Positions 1-9,818 of a stretch of 64,000 bases of DNA are shown piece by piece. The DNA is taken from the NCBI RefSeq assembly GCF_001758365.1, contig NZ_LZFO01000001.1:1-64000 (forward strand), written 5' to 3'. The position numbers and the translations under genes are program-made. Position 1 is the stretch's first letter; every line of letters starts with the position of its first letter. Source of the DNA: Clostridium acetireducens DSM 10703. GTDB taxonomy: Bacteria; Bacillota; Clostridia; Clostridiales; Clostridiaceae. The notes beneath the pieces are model-generated. The model did not search any database and was not told the origin of the DNA. It was given only the letters and a program-made list of their open reading frames with translations.

Positions 1-73
1 AAGTATTCACTCCTCTTTGTTGTGTATTTTTGGTGGTACTTAAATATTCGACATTTTGGGGTGAATTTCCTTT
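1..73 (-). promoter_or_regulatory. Putative sigma-H promoter and RBS of a minus-strand gene lying off the left edge
   Basis: Read on the minus strand, AAAGGAAAT (73-65), a 12-base spacer and GTCGAAT (52-46) match the known Bacillus sigma-H consensus RnAGGAwWW-N11/12-RnnGAAT at every fixed position. An AGAGGAG ribosome site follows at about 10-16, so the start codon should lie just beyond base 1. The heptamer TGTCGAA (53-47), a Spo0A box, overlaps the -10 element. The gene itself is not visible, so its identity is unknown. The match is seen directly; its use in sporulation entry is inference. Confidence 0.5.
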
Positions 74-130
74 TTGAATAATAAAAAAGTTAGTAAAATC
101 AATGATTATAAAATATGAAATTTACTCATA

Positions 131-277
131 ATGATAAAAAATAATGGCATTATTAATCAAGCATCTCAACTTTTATTTATATGTAAATATTTAGAAAGAA
201 TAGGTGATCATGTAACAAATATTTGTGAATGTATAATATATTTAGTTACAGGTGAAAATATAGATTTAAATGAATAA
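131..277 (+). pseudogene. phoU: Remnant of phoU (C-terminal end only)
   Basis: A 48-codon open frame ends in a stretch matching the PhoU C-terminus: CKYLERIGDHVTNICE followed by YLVTGE. In intact PhoU (about 215-220 residues) this is the second of two three-helix repeats that bind metal and modulate the Pst/PhoR phosphate system. Only about the last fifth remains. An in-frame TGA sits at 116-118, there is no good ribosome site before the ATG at 131, and nothing upstream resembles the missing part. A hairpin terminator still follows at 299-327. It is most likely a deletion relic; translation as a short peptide cannot be excluded. Confidence 0.75.
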
Positions 278-298
278 TTTTTAATAATATGTTTATTT

Positions 299-327
299 AT
301 AACCCTTTTTATAGGGTTATTTTTTTA
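299..327 (+). terminator. Intrinsic terminator after the phoU remnant
   Basis: ATAACCCT (299-306) pairs with AGGGTTAT (313-320) around a 6-base loop and is followed by a T run. It probably once served intact phoU. Confidence 0.75.
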
Positions 328-554
328 CCAAAAATGATTATGTAAATTTTCATTTATTGATTATAAATAATATAAATCAATTTTTAAGTATTATAAAATA
401 GTATTAAAGTAATTAAATAAAATTCCAATATAATGTAATATATAAATAGTAATTAGATATAATGCAATTATTAAATTGCATTGACTAAGTTAGATTATTA
501 ATGTATTATAACTTAATGTATAATATAGTATATAAAATATGGGAGTTGGAAAGT
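328..554 (+). promoter_or_regulatory. Intergenic region with sigma-A promoter of the DUF512-der-gpsA operon
   Basis: TTGACT (481-486), a 17-base spacer and TATTAT (504-509) form a good vegetative promoter, with transcription expected near 516. The ribosome site GGGAG is at 541-545. The rest (328-480) is AT-rich and I see no gene or clear structure in it. The promoter position excludes the longer possible start at 501. Confidence 0.65.
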
Positions 555-1889
555 ATGGAAAATATAATCTCTAAAGTGCTTCCAGGAAGTATAGCTGAAG
601 AAGTTGATATAGAAAAAGGAGATAAATTAATAAGTATAAATAAAAATCCTGTTAAAGATATTATAGATTATAAGTTTTTAATTACAGATGAATATATAGT
701 AATAGAAATAGAAAAACCTTATGGCGAAATTTGGGAAATAGAAATAGAAAAAGAGTATGATGAAGATTTGGGTATAGAATTTCAATATTCCATACTGGAT
801 AAACCTAAAAGTTGTCATAATAAATGTATATTTTGTTTTATAGATCAGTTACCTAAGGGCATGAGAAAAACTCTTTATTTTAAAGATGATGATTCTAGAT
901 TAGCTTTTTTACAAGGAAATTTTGTTACTCTTACTAATATGAAAGAAGAAGATATAGATAGAATTATTAAATATAAAATTAGTCCTATAAATGTATCTGT
1001 ACATACAACTAATCCTGAATTAAGAATTAAAATGATAAATAATAGATTTGCTGGCAATGTATATGAAAGGTTAAAAAAGTTAGCAAAAGGTGGAATAACA
1101 GTAAATTGTCAAGTAGTTTTATGTCCAGGTATTAATAACGGATTAGAATTTGAAAGAACTATAAAAGATTTATATAAATTATATCCATCTGTAAATAGTT
1201 TGGCAGCAGTGCCTATAGGAGTTACAAAGTTTAGAGAAGGATTATTTCCATTAAAATTATATAATAAAAAAAGTGCAGCCAAAGAAATAGATAATGTTGC
1301 AAAGCTTCAAGAAAAATTTGTAAAAGAAATAGGAGTACCTTTTGTAAGATTATCTGATGAATTTTATGTTATGGCAGAAAGGGAAGTTCCAAAATCGGAT
1401 TTTTATGGTAAGTTTAATCAACTAGAAGATGGAGTAGGAATGATTAGAATATTTAGAGATAACATTAAAAATTCTGTAAAAAATTTAAATAAAAATGCAA
1501 GAGGAACTTTTACAATGGTAACAGGAGTTTCTGCATATAATGAAATTTTCAGTGCAGCTAACTATATAAAAGAAAATAATAATAAATTAGATATAAATGT
1601 TATAAAGATAATAAATTACTTTTTTGGAGAAACTATAACAGTAGCAGGATTATTAACAGGAAAAGATATAATAGAACAATTAAAGGATAAAGAAGTAGGA
1701 GAATATATAATTTTATCTAATAATGTTATTAAAAAAGGTTACGAGCTTGGAAAAACATCAGAACAAATATTATTAGATGATTTAACTATAGGAGATATAG
1801 AAAAAGCATTAAATAGAAAAATTTTGTTGTGCGATTATACAGGAGAAGATTTAATAGATATAATAAATAAATATTCTAAGGAGGAATAA
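555..1889 (+). CDS. DUF512 family PDZ / radical SAM-like protein
   Basis: The protein has 444 residues. An N-terminal PDZ-like domain (about residues 1-60, with the GSIAEE and GDKLISIN pattern) is followed by a Cx3Cx2C cluster (C87, C91, C94, in CHNKCIFC) that would hold a radical-SAM type 4Fe-4S cluster, and a C-terminal DUF512 domain. Its reaction is not known to me. The ATG at 555 is chosen because GGGAG lies 9 bases upstream, the PDZ domain begins there, and the promoter at 481-509 lies before it. It ends 2 bases before der, so the two are almost certainly co-transcribed, an arrangement common in clostridia. The family call is firm; function is unassigned. Confidence 0.88.
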   Translation: MENIISKVLPGSIAEEVDIEKGDKLISINKNPVKDIIDYKFLITDEYIVIEIEKPYGEIWEIEIEKEYDEDLGIEFQYSILDKPKSCHNKCIFCFIDQLPKGMRKTLYFKDDDSRLAFLQGNFVTLTNMKEEDIDRIIKYKISPINVSVHTTNPELRIKMINNRFAGNVYERLKKLAKGGITVNCQVVLCPGINNGLEFERTIKDLYKLYPSVNSLAAVPIGVTKFREGLFPLKLYNKKSAAKEIDNVAKLQEKFVKEIGVPFVRLSDEFYVMAEREVPKSDFYGKFNQLEDGVGMIRIFRDNIKNSVKNLNKNARGTFTMVTGVSAYNEIFSAANYIKENNNKLDINVIKIINYFFGETITVAGLLTGKDIIEQLKDKEVGEYIILSNNVIKKGYELGKTSEQILLDDLTIGDIEKALNRKILLCDYTGEDLIDIINKYSKEE

Positions 1890-1891
1890 AA

Positions 1892-3211
1892 ATGGGAAAA
1901 CCAATAGTGGCTATAGTAGGAAGACCCAATGTAGGTAAGTCTACTTTATTTAATAAACTAGCAGGAAAAAGAATATCTATAGTTGAAGATACACCAGGTG
2001 TTACAAGAGATAGAATATATGCAGAAGCTGAGTGGCTTAAGTATAATTTTACTATAATTGATACTGGTGGTATAGAGCCAGAAAATGAAAATATAATACT
2101 TGCTCAAATGAGAAGGCAAGCACAAATAGCTATAGAAACAGCAGATGTTATAATATTTATAGTAGATGGTAAGGAAGGTTTAACACCAGCGGACAATGAA
2201 GTAGCTCAAATGTTGAGAAAGAGTAAAAAACCAGTAGTTTTAGTAGTAAATAAAATAGATAGATTATCTCAGGAAAATAATATTTACGAGTTTTATAATT
2301 TAGGAATAGGAGAGCCTATATCTATTTCAGCTTCTCAAGCACTTGGACTTGGAGATATGTTAGATGAAGTAGTAAAACATTTTGGAAAAGAAGGAGACTA
2401 TGAAGAGGAAGAAGAATATGTAAAAATAGCCTTTGTTGGAAAACCCAATGTAGGTAAGTCCTCTTTAATAAACAAATTATTAGGAGAAGATAGAGTTATA
2501 GTTAGTGATGTACCAGGTACTACAAGAGATGCTATAGATAGTTATTTAGAAACAGAAGATTATGGAAAATTTGTTTTGATAGATACTGCAGGTTTAAGAA
2601 GAAAAAGTAAAGTAAAAGAAGAAATAGAAAAGTATAGTGTAATAAGAACTTATGCTGCAATTGAAAGAGCAGATTTGTGTATACTAATGGTAGATGCTTC
2701 TCAAGGTATAACTGATCAAGATGAAAAAATAATAGGATATGCTCATGAGATAAATAAAGCAATAATGGTAGTTGTTAATAAGTGGGATTTAATAGAAAAA
2801 GATGATAAGACTATGAATATATTTAAAAATAAATTAAAAAAGAATTTATCTTTTATGACATATGCTCCTTATTTATTTATATCAGCAAAGACAGGACAAA
2901 GAAGCAATAAAGTTCTAAAACTAGCAAAAGAATGTTATAATAATTATAATAAGAGAATAAAAACAGGAGTGTTAAACGATGTTATAAGTAAAGCTGTACT
3001 TATGAAAGAACCTCCAGTTGTAGGTTTAACAAGATTAAAAATATATTATGTTACTCAAATAGGCTCTAAGCCGCCTACGTTTGTATTTTTTGTAAATAAT
3101 CCTCAAGCACTGCATTTTTCTTATGAAAGATATTTAGAAAATCAATTAAGAGAAAATTTTGATTTTAGTGGTACTGGTATAAAGCTAGAATTTAGAGAAA
3201 GGAAGAAATAA
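1892..3211 (+). CDS. der: Ribosome assembly GTPase Der (EngA)
   Basis: The protein has 439 residues, the family's usual size. Two GTPase domains lie in tandem: the first P-loop GRPNVGKS is at 10-17 with DTPG near 33 and NKID near 120; the second, GKPNVGKS, is at 183-190 with DVPGT and NKWD. A C-terminal KH-like domain follows, ending in the [17 protein letters not shown] pattern typical of Der. The family acts in late assembly of the 50S subunit in the cytoplasm. AAGGAGG precedes the ATG. It is tightly packed between the DUF512 gene and gpsA. Confidence 0.97.
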   Translation: MGKPIVAIVGRPNVGKSTLFNKLAGKRISIVEDTPGVTRDRIYAEAEWLKYNFTIIDTGGIEPENENIILAQMRRQAQIAIETADVIIFIVDGKEGLTPADNEVAQMLRKSKKPVVLVVNKIDRLSQENNIYEFYNLGIGEPISISASQALGLGDMLDEVVKHFGKEGDYEEEEEYVKIAFVGKPNVGKSSLINKLLGEDRVIVSDVPGTTRDAIDSYLETEDYGKFVLIDTAGLRRKSKVKEEIEKYSVIRTYAAIERADLCILMVDASQGITDQDEKIIGYAHEINKAIMVVVNKWDLIEKDDKTMNIFKNKLKKNLSFMTYAPYLFISAKTGQRSNKVLKLAKECYNNYNKRIKTGVLNDVISKAVLMKEPPVVGLTRLKIYYVTQIGSKPPTFVFFVNNPQALHFSYERYLENQLRENFDFSGTGIKLEFRERKK

Positions 3212-3213
3212 TT

Positions 3214-4212
3214 ATGTGTTCAAAAGTTTGTTTCCTAGGCGGAGGAAGTTTTGGCACTGCATTAGCTGTAATGCTTTCTAAAAAAGGTATAGATGTTAGC
3301 ATATGGACTAGGAAAGAGCAATTAGTTAATGATATTAATGTAAAAAAAGAAAATATAAAGTATTTACCTAATATTGTTATACCATCAAAGGTTGTGGCTA
3401 CTACTAATATGAAAGAAGCTATAGAAAATAGTAAATGTATTGTTTTAGCTGTTCCCTCTCATGCAATTAGAGAAGTTTGTAAAGAGGCTAAAAAGTATAT
3501 AACACAAAATCAAATAATTGTAAGTATAGCTAAGGGAATAGAACAAGAAAGCAATAAAAGATTATCTCAAGTAATTAAAGAAGAAATTAAAAATAATCCA
3601 ATAGTTATTTTATCAGGTCCCTCTCATGCAGAGGAAGTAGCAAGAGATATGCCTACAGTAGTTGTTGTTACATCAGAAAATATGGAATATGCAGAAAAAA
3701 TTCAAGATTTATTTATGACAAATAAATTTAGAATTTATACTAATGATGATTTAATAGGAATAGAGATAGGCGGAGCAGTAAAAAACATAATAGCTCTTGC
3801 TGCAGGAATATTAGATGGAATGGGATATGGTGATAATGCAAAAGCAGCTTTAATGACTAGAGGTATGAGTGAAATAATAAGAATAGGAATTAAACTAGGT
3901 GGAAAACCAGAAACTTTTTCTGGATTAACAGGAATGGGAGATTTAATAGTAACTTGTACAAGTATGCATAGTAGAAATAGGAGAGCTGGAATCTATATAG
4001 GCAAAGGTATGAGTTTAGAAGAGGCAATTAAGGAAGTAGGTATGGTGGTTGAAGGTATTAAAGCTTGTAAGGTTTTTTATAACTTAAAAGAAAAGACAGG
4101 TGTGTCTATGCCTATAACAGATACTTTATACAAAGCTTTATTTGAAGGAAAAGATCCTAAATATGGGGTATATGAGCTTATGACAAGAAATAAAAAAGAT
4201 GAAATTTATTAA
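3214..4212 (+). CDS. gpsA: Glycerol-3-phosphate dehydrogenase [NAD(P)+]
   Basis: The protein has 332 residues. It reduces dihydroxyacetone phosphate to sn-glycerol 3-phosphate, the backbone for phospholipid synthesis. The Rossmann fold begins with GGGSFGTA (residues 9-16). [10 protein letters not shown] and the [18 protein letters not shown] helix, which carries the catalytic lysine in this family, follow, then the C-terminal [12 protein letters not shown] substrate-binding motif. It starts 2 bases after der and is followed by a terminator, so it closes the operon. The der-gpsA-spoIVA order matches other endospore formers. Confidence 0.97.
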   Translation: MCSKVCFLGGGSFGTALAVMLSKKGIDVSIWTRKEQLVNDINVKKENIKYLPNIVIPSKVVATTNMKEAIENSKCIVLAVPSHAIREVCKEAKKYITQNQIIVSIAKGIEQESNKRLSQVIKEEIKNNPIVILSGPSHAEEVARDMPTVVVVTSENMEYAEKIQDLFMTNKFRIYTNDDLIGIEIGGAVKNIIALAAGILDGMGYGDNAKAALMTRGMSEIIRIGIKLGGKPETFSGLTGMGDLIVTCTSMHSRNRRAGIYIGKGMSLEEAIKEVGMVVEGIKACKVFYNLKEKTGVSMPITDTLYKALFEGKDPKYGVYELMTRNKKDEIY

Positions 4213-4223
4213 ATGTATTTTAA

Positions 4224-4260
4224 ATAAAAAACAACACTAATATAATGTGTTGTTTTTTTT
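4224..4260 (+). terminator. Intrinsic terminator after gpsA
   Basis: AAAAACAACAC (4227-4237) pairs with GTGTTGTTTTT (4247-4257), followed by T residues. The stem is AT-rich but long. Confidence 0.75.
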
Positions 4261-4367
4261 ATTTAAAATGCATTTAATAATATCAATATTTTATTTTTGT
4301 AATAATTTTAGCTTTTATAAAATATATATATATTGTTAATATTAGTAAGCTAGGGAGGGTATATATT

Positions 4368-5846
4368 TTGGAAAACTTTGATATATATAAAGATATAGCA
4401 GATAGAACACAGGGAGATATTTATGTAGGAGTTGTAGGACCAGTAAGAACTGGAAAATCAAGTTTTATAAAGAAGTTTATGGAGCTTATGGTTATACCTA
4501 AAATAGAAAATATATATAAAAAAGAAAGAGCTAAAGATGAACTTCCTCAAAGTGGTTCTGGAAAATCTATTCACACAACAGAACCTAAATTTATTCCTAA
4601 TGAGGCGGTAGAAATTGAAATAAGTGAAGGCACAAAATTTAAAGTGAGAATGGTTGATTGTGTAGGATACATTGTTAAGGGTGCATTAGGATATATGGAG
4701 GATGAAAAACCTAAAATGGTTACTACTCCATGGTATGATTATGAAATACCTTTTGAGGAAGCTGCAGAAATAGGAACTAGAAAAGTAATAAATGAGCATT
4801 CTACAATAGGGCTTTTGGTAACTACAGATGGATCTATTACAGATTTAGAAAGGGAAGAGTATATAGAAGCTGAAGAAAGAGTAGTAAAAGAATTAAAAGA
4901 AATTAATAAGCCATTTATTATGATATTAAATTCATCCCATATATATGATCCAGAAACTATAGCTTTAAGAAAAAAACTAGAAGAAAAGTATGATGTTCCT
5001 GTACAAATTATAGATATACTTAACATGAAAGAAGAAGATATTATTACTATTTTTAGTAGAATACTTAAAGAGTTTCCTATTAAAGAAATAAACATAGATA
5101 TGCCTGAATGGATAGAAAAATTGAATTCAGAGCATTGGTTAAAAGTAAATTTCATAAATTTAGTAAAAGAAATGTGTGAAAATATTTATAAAGTAAGAGA
5201 TGTAAGAAAATCTTTAGAGGGATTTAAAGAAGTTGAATTTTTAAAAGAGGGTAATTTAAATGAAGTAAATATGGGTGAAGGTACAGCAAGAATTCAACTA
5301 ATGCCTAAATCAGGATTATTTTATAAAATAGTTGGGGAAGTTTGTGATTGTGAAATTAGTGGAGAAAGTGATTTGTTGAATATAGTAAATGAAATGTATA
5401 TTGCTAAATGTGAATATGATAAAATAGAAGAAGCTCTTAAAGATGTGAAAGAAACTGGTTATGGACTTGTATCACCAGAACTTTCTGAAATGCGATTAGA
5501 GGAGCCAGAAATAGTTAAGCAAGGAAATAGATTTGGAGTTAAATTAAAGGCTAGTGCACCATCTCTACACTTTATAAGAGCAGATATTCAAACTGAAATA
5601 TCACCTATAATGGGAACAGAAAGTGAAAGTGAAGAACTTATAAAATCACTTTTAGAACAGTTTGAAAATGATCCATCAGAAATTTGGCAAAGCAATATGT
5701 TTGGAAAGTCTCTAGAGGAAATGGTTAAAGAGGGTTTACAAAATAAATTATATAAGATGCCTGAAGATGTACAAATTAAAATACAAAAAACACTTCAAAA
5801 AATTATAAATGAAGGTAATGGAGGACTAATTTGTATAATACTTTAA
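4368..5846 (+). CDS. spoIVA: Stage IV sporulation protein A (spore coat morphogenetic ATPase)
   Basis: The protein has 492 residues, full length for SpoIVA. The N-terminus (ENFDIYKDIADRTQGDIYVG) is nearly colinear with Bacillus SpoIVA. A Walker A motif GPVRTGKS is at 24-31, in a TRAFAC-type GTPase fold that in this family hydrolyses ATP and drives polymerisation. SpoIVA forms the basement layer of the spore coat on the forespore outer membrane and is anchored there by SpoVM, which is also in this window (25842). The start is TTG, with GGGAGGG 8 bases upstream. Sigma-E control is expected from the family, but I could not see an unambiguous sigma-E promoter in 4261-4350. Confidence 0.97.
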   Translation: MENFDIYKDIADRTQGDIYVGVVGPVRTGKSSFIKKFMELMVIPKIENIYKKERAKDELPQSGSGKSIHTTEPKFIPNEAVEIEISEGTKFKVRMVDCVGYIVKGALGYMEDEKPKMVTTPWYDYEIPFEEAAEIGTRKVINEHSTIGLLVTTDGSITDLEREEYIEAEERVVKELKEINKPFIMILNSSHIYDPETIALRKKLEEKYDVPVQIIDILNMKEEDIITIFSRILKEFPIKEINIDMPEWIEKLNSEHWLKVNFINLVKEMCENIYKVRDVRKSLEGFKEVEFLKEGNLNEVNMGEGTARIQLMPKSGLFYKIVGEVCDCEISGESDLLNIVNEMYIAKCEYDKIEEALKDVKETGYGLVSPELSEMRLEEPEIVKQGNRFGVKLKASAPSLHFIRADIQTEISPIMGTESESEELIKSLLEQFENDPSEIWQSNMFGKSLEEMVKEGLQNKLYKMPEDVQIKIQKTLQKIINEGNGGLICIIL

Positions 5847-5862
5847 AATGTTAAATTAAGGA

Positions 5863-5895
5863 AAGAATATTGCGTATTAAGCAGTATTCTTTTTG
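5863..5895 (+). terminator. Intrinsic terminator after spoIVA
   Basis: AAGAATATTGC (5863-5873) pairs, with one T-G wobble, to GCAGTATTCTT (5881-5891), followed by T residues. Confidence 0.75.
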
Positions 5896-5900
5896 TTTAA

Positions 5901-5971
5901 AAAATAATATTAGTTACACATAATTTAATTATTTTAAAAAAAATTAAATTATGTGTAACTAATATTATTTT
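5901..5971. repeat. Perfect 30-bp inverted repeat with 11-base loop
   Basis: The arm at 5901-5930 (ending ACACATAATTTAATT) is the exact reverse complement of 5942-5971. It lies 5 bases beyond the spoIVA terminator and 80 bases before the permease promoter. No open frame is inside it and I saw no second copy in the window. It could be a miniature mobile-element relic, a backup terminator or a double-stranded RNA processing site. Confidence 0.85.
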
Positions 5972-6050
5972 AAAAAACATATAATAGTAAAAGTTGTGTA
6001 AAAAAATATAATAAAATATAAAAAATACTCAAAATAGTATAAAAATGATG

Positions 6051-6092
6051 TTGAATTTATGTAAGCAGCATGATAGAATAAAAAATGTCGAA
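6051..6092 (+). promoter_or_regulatory. Sigma-A promoter with downstream Spo0A box before the permease
   Basis: TTGAAT (6051-6056), a 17-base spacer and TAGAAT (6074-6079) form the promoter. The heptamer TGTCGAA at 6086-6092 falls on the expected transcription start, where a bound Spo0A~P would be expected to repress. The role of the box is inference. Confidence 0.55.
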
Positions 6093-6137
6093 AAAAGACA
6101 TAATAAAATAATAAATAGTTAACAATGGGAGGGAAAT

Positions 6138-7463
6138 ATGGGTAAGAATGAATTAAAAAAAGAATTGGGACTTATATCTGCTCTTTCTATAGTTGTAGGA
6201 ATGGTTATTGGTTCTGGTGTGTTTTTTAAACCTACAGCTATATTTAAAGTAACTGGAGCCCCAGGACTTGGATTGATTGCATGGTTGTTAGGTGGAATTA
6301 TATCAATAGCTGGAGGATTAACAGCTGCAGAAGTAGCAGCAGCTATACCAAGAACAGGTGGCATGGTAGAATATTTAAGAGTAACTTATGGAGATATGTG
6401 GGCATATCTTTTAGGATGGGCACAAACAGTTATTTATTTTCCAGCTAATATAGCTGCTTTAGCAATTATATTTTCTACACAAGCTGTATCTTTATTAAAT
6501 TTAAATGATAGTGCTATAATACCAATAGCTATAATAGTAACTATATTTTTAATAATAATGAATTCATTAGGCTCAAAAACCGGTGGAGCAATTCAAACTA
6601 TTGCTACAGCAGGAAAATTAATACCTCTTTTTGCTATTATAATTTTTGGTTTAACAAAAGGAAATGCCGGAGTTGTTAGATTATTTCCAATAACAGCGGT
6701 AGACCATCCAGTAACTACAAGCCTTGGTTCAGCTCTTGTAGCTACCATGTTTGCTTATGATGGATGGATAAATGTAGGTGCAATAGCAGGAGAAATGAAA
6801 AATCCATCTAAAGATTTGCCTAAAGCTATAGTTGGTGGATTATTTTTAGTTATGGCGGTGTATTTACTTATAAATGTAGCTTATTTATTTGTATTGCCAG
6901 CTAATGTACTTGCAGGAACAAGTACACCAGCAGCTGATGTGGCTAAAATAATATTTGGAGCTGCCGGTGGAAAAATAATTACCATAGGTATTTTAGTATC
7001 AATATTTGGTACATTAAATGGATATATTTTAACAGGAATGAGAATACCCTATGTAATGGCTTTAGAAAATAAACTACCAGGAAGCAATATATTAAGTAGA
7101 TTACATCCTAAGTTAAAAACTCCTATATATTCAGGAGTATTACTTGGAATAATTTCAATAATATTAATATTTACAGGAAAATTTGATCAATTAACAGATT
7201 TGTTGATATTTGTAATTTGGATATTTTATGTTATGACATTCTTCTCAGTGTTCATTCTTAGAAAAAAACAACCAAACTTGCATAGACCATATAAAGTTCC
7301 ATTTTATCCTATAGTTCCTGTAATAGCTATATTGGGTGGATTATATATAATTATGAATACTTTGATTACTCAACCTATAAATGCTTTTTTAGGAATAGGG
7401 ATTACAATAATAGGGCTTCCTATTTATATTATTAGAAAAAATAAATTTACAGTAAATAACTAA
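6138..7463 (+). CDS. APC-family amino-acid permease (SteT/LAT-like)
   Basis: The protein has 441 residues and about twelve hydrophobic segments. The first membrane helix carries the APC-family motif VVGMVIGSGVFF (residues 19-30), followed by the PRTGGMVEYL region conserved in L-type amino-acid exchangers. It belongs to the amino acid-polyamine-organocation superfamily and is closest in pattern to serine/threonine exchangers such as SteT. The true substrate cannot be read from sequence. GGGAGGG precedes the ATG. It is a single-gene unit with its own promoter (6051-6079), and it converges on thrB-hom, whose product is a threonine precursor, which may be coincidence. Confidence 0.88.
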   Translation: MGKNELKKELGLISALSIVVGMVIGSGVFFKPTAIFKVTGAPGLGLIAWLLGGIISIAGGLTAAEVAAAIPRTGGMVEYLRVTYGDMWAYLLGWAQTVIYFPANIAALAIIFSTQAVSLLNLNDSAIIPIAIIVTIFLIIMNSLGSKTGGAIQTIATAGKLIPLFAIIIFGLTKGNAGVVRLFPITAVDHPVTTSLGSALVATMFAYDGWINVGAIAGEMKNPSKDLPKAIVGGLFLVMAVYLLINVAYLFVLPANVLAGTSTPAADVAKIIFGAAGGKIITIGILVSIFGTLNGYILTGMRIPYVMALENKLPGSNILSRLHPKLKTPIYSGVLLGIISIILIFTGKFDQLTDLLIFVIWIFYVMTFFSVFILRKKQPNLHRPYKVPFYPIVPVIAILGGLYIIMNTLITQPINAFLGIGITIIGLPIYIIRKNKFTVNN

Positions 7464-7603
7464 AAAAATATTGTGTTTTTAAATTGATATAATTTTAGAA
7501 AAAAATAATTAAAAATAAGCTATATAAAAATAATAAGACAGCAACATAAAAAGAGTTTGTAAATAAGTTATTTCATTAAGACACTCTAAAAATAAAAAAT
7601 AAA

Positions 7604-7650
7604 TTTAAAAAAGGTAGAAATTTATTCAATAAATTTCTACCTTTTTTAAA
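7604..7650. terminator. Bidirectional terminator between the permease and thrB
   Basis: The 21-base arms 7604-7624 and 7630-7650 are perfectly complementary (core AGGTAGAAATTTA) around TTCAA, with A and T runs at the base on both strands. It ends directly against the thrB stop codon. The gap 7464-7603 shows nothing else. Confidence 0.85.
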
Positions 7651-8541
7651 TTATAATATTTTTGCTCCTGAATAATCTGCTTCTAATAAATGAACTTTCC
7701 AATTTCCATCTAAAGTAGCTAAATAGTTATTTAAATTATTTATAAATTTTTTGTTGTCTTTTTTTACTATAGCTGCTAATGTGGAACCAGAACCACTTAT
7801 AAACTCACATAAAGATCCTAACTCTTTACATTTATTAAAAATATTATCAATATTTTTAATAAGATGTTTTCTATAAGGCTGATGAATTTTATCTTCCGTG
7901 CATATTCTTAATTTTTCTATTTCTCCATTATTCATAGCAGCTATAAGCATAGAAGCTCTACTAATGTTAAATATACAATCTTCCTTAGAGTAACTTGATG
8001 GAAGAACTTTTCTTGCATCTTCTGTGCTTACTTTAAATTCTGGTATCATTATTGCAAAATTTACATTATTAGGAACTTTTACTTTTGAAAATATTACATT
8101 ATCATTATCCATTAATGAAACTACCATTCCTCCTAATAGAGCAGGTGCAATATTATCAGGATGACCTTCTATTTTTGTACATGTTTTTAATACATCTTCT
8201 TCAGATAGTGTATTTCCTAAAATTTTATTAGCAGCTATTACTCCAGCTGTTATGCAAGACGCACTACTTCCTAGTCCTCTAGATATAGGAATGTTACATT
8301 TAGAAATATTAATTCTAAAACCCTTATATTTATAGGAATGCTCATCTAAAACTTTAGTTAAAGAAGTATATATTAAGTTTTTTTCTTTAGGTATATCAGA
8401 TACATTTCCTTCTTGTAACAATTCAGTTTGTTTATTAGTTTCTTCTATTTCAATTTCGTTGTATAAATTTAGTGCTATACCGAAACTATCAAAACCAGGT
8501 CCTACATTTGCAGTTGTTGCAGGGACTTTAATTTTTATCAT
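7651..8541 (-). CDS. thrB: Homoserine kinase
   Basis: The protein has 296 residues. It phosphorylates L-homoserine with ATP to O-phosphohomoserine in threonine synthesis. It is a GHMP-family kinase: the N-terminal KVPATTANVGPGFDSFG is characteristic of ThrB, and the ATP-binding loop PxxxGLGSSAS is at 85-95. GHPDNIAPALLGG and the C-terminal SGSGSTLAAI loop complete the fold. It begins 14 bases after hom and is last in the minus-strand thrR-hom-thrB unit. Threonine synthase (thrC), often adjacent, is absent here. Confidence 0.97.
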   Translation of the reverse strand: MIKIKVPATTANVGPGFDSFGIALNLYNEIEIEETNKQTELLQEGNVSDIPKEKNLIYTSLTKVLDEHSYKYKGFRINISKCNIPISRGLGSSASCITAGVIAANKILGNTLSEEDVLKTCTKIEGHPDNIAPALLGGMVVSLMDNDNVIFSKVKVPNNVNFAIMIPEFKVSTEDARKVLPSSYSKEDCIFNISRASMLIAAMNNGEIEKLRICTEDKIHQPYRKHLIKNIDNIFNKCKELGSLCEFISGSGSTLAAIVKKDNKKFINNLNNYLATLDGNWKVHLLEADYSGAKIL

Positions 8542-8555
8542 AGTAAAACCTCCGA

Positions 8556-9803
8556 TTAGTTGTTGCCCATTATCATCATCTTTTTGTATTTTTTAGCATT
8601 ACAAGATTGTAATATAAAATTTAAATTATCATCTAATTCTTTTTCGTTATTAGCTGTCACTACAGCAAATATTTCATTAGAATCATTTAAATTATTAGTT
8701 ATTATATAACAATTAATAAATTTATCTGCTAATAAACTTATTGCATCATATCTATTTGGAGAATCTATACGTAAAAACCATTTAGATTTATAGTCCCAAG
8801 AATTTTTTAAATCAGCTTTTTCACTATTAAAAGTTAATGGTGCTTCATTTTTATTTTTTATTATATCTAAAATATCTCCAAATACAGAACTTGCTGTAGG
8901 AAGCATACCGGCACCTTTACCATAAAATATAACTTCTCCTACTGCATCACCATCTATAACAATTGAATTAAATTCATTTTCTATATTACTTAATTTTAGA
9001 CAATCTTTCACCATAACTGGTTGTACTGAAGCAAATATTTTTTCATTATCATATTGTTGGCTTAAACCTAATAATTTGATATTGCAACCTATTTTTTTTG
9101 CATATTCAAAATCTATTTTATCTATATCTGTAATACCAATTGTATTTATATTTTTCCAATCAATATTTTTATTGTAGGCAATAGTAGATAATATAGCCAA
9201 TTTTCTTGCAGCATCATAACCACAAACATCAGATTCAGGATTAGCTTCTGCAAATCCATTTTCTTGAGCAAGTTTTAATGCTGTATCATAATCTAAGTTT
9301 TCAGAATACATTTTTGATAATATAAAATTAGTTGTACCATTTAATATGGCTTTAATAGAATTTATATCATTTCCTACAAGACATTCACTTAAAGGTTTAA
9401 TTACAGGTATTCCACCACCAACACTTGCTTCAAATTTTAAAGTTACTCCATTTGATTTAGCTATATTTAATAATTCTACTCCATGTTCTGCAATTAAATC
9501 TTTGTTAGCTGTAACAACATGTTTTTTTAGTTTTAAAGCCTGTTTAATATATTCATAAGCAGGATTTATTCCACCCATAACCTCTACAACAATATCCACA
9601 TTGTCATTAAAAATATCATCTATATTTTTAGTTAGTAAATTAGAATTTCCTTTGTTTAGATGCTTATTTAAATCTCTAACAAGGATTTTTGATATTACTA
9701 AATCATCTCCCAAACTCTTTTTAATTTTTTCTTTGTTTCGCATTGCTAGTTCAGCAACACCAGTTCCTACTACTCCATAACCTAAAACAGCAATAGAAGT
9801 CAT
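8556..9803 (-). CDS. hom: Homoserine dehydrogenase
   Basis: The protein has 415 residues. It reduces aspartate semialdehyde to homoserine with NAD(P)H, at the branch to threonine and methionine. The nucleotide-binding GYGVVGTGV is at residues 8-16. The catalytic region contains EASVGGGIPVIKPL, NGTTNFILSKM and the NPESDVCGYDAARKLAILS signature. The C-terminal ~80 residues look like an ACT-type regulatory domain, suggesting threonine feedback inhibition. GGGGGAAA serves as ribosome site. It sits 15 bases after the ACT-domain regulator gene, consistent with one operon. Confidence 0.97.
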   Translation of the reverse strand: MTSIAVLGYGVVGTGVAELAMRNKEKIKKSLGDDLVISKILVRDLNKHLNKGNSNLLTKNIDDIFNDNVDIVVEVMGGINPAYEYIKQALKLKKHVVTANKDLIAEHGVELLNIAKSNGVTLKFEASVGGGIPVIKPLSECLVGNDINSIKAILNGTTNFILSKMYSENLDYDTALKLAQENGFAEANPESDVCGYDAARKLAILSTIAYNKNIDWKNINTIGITDIDKIDFEYAKKIGCNIKLLGLSQQYDNEKIFASVQPVMVKDCLKLSNIENEFNSIVIDGDAVGEVIFYGKGAGMLPTASSVFGDILDIIKNKNEAPLTFNSEKADLKNSWDYKSKWFLRIDSPNRYDAISLLADKFINCYIITNNLNDSNEIFAVVTANNEKELDDNLNFILQSCNAKKYKKMMIMGNN

Positions 9804-9818
9804 AATAATTTCCCCCTT

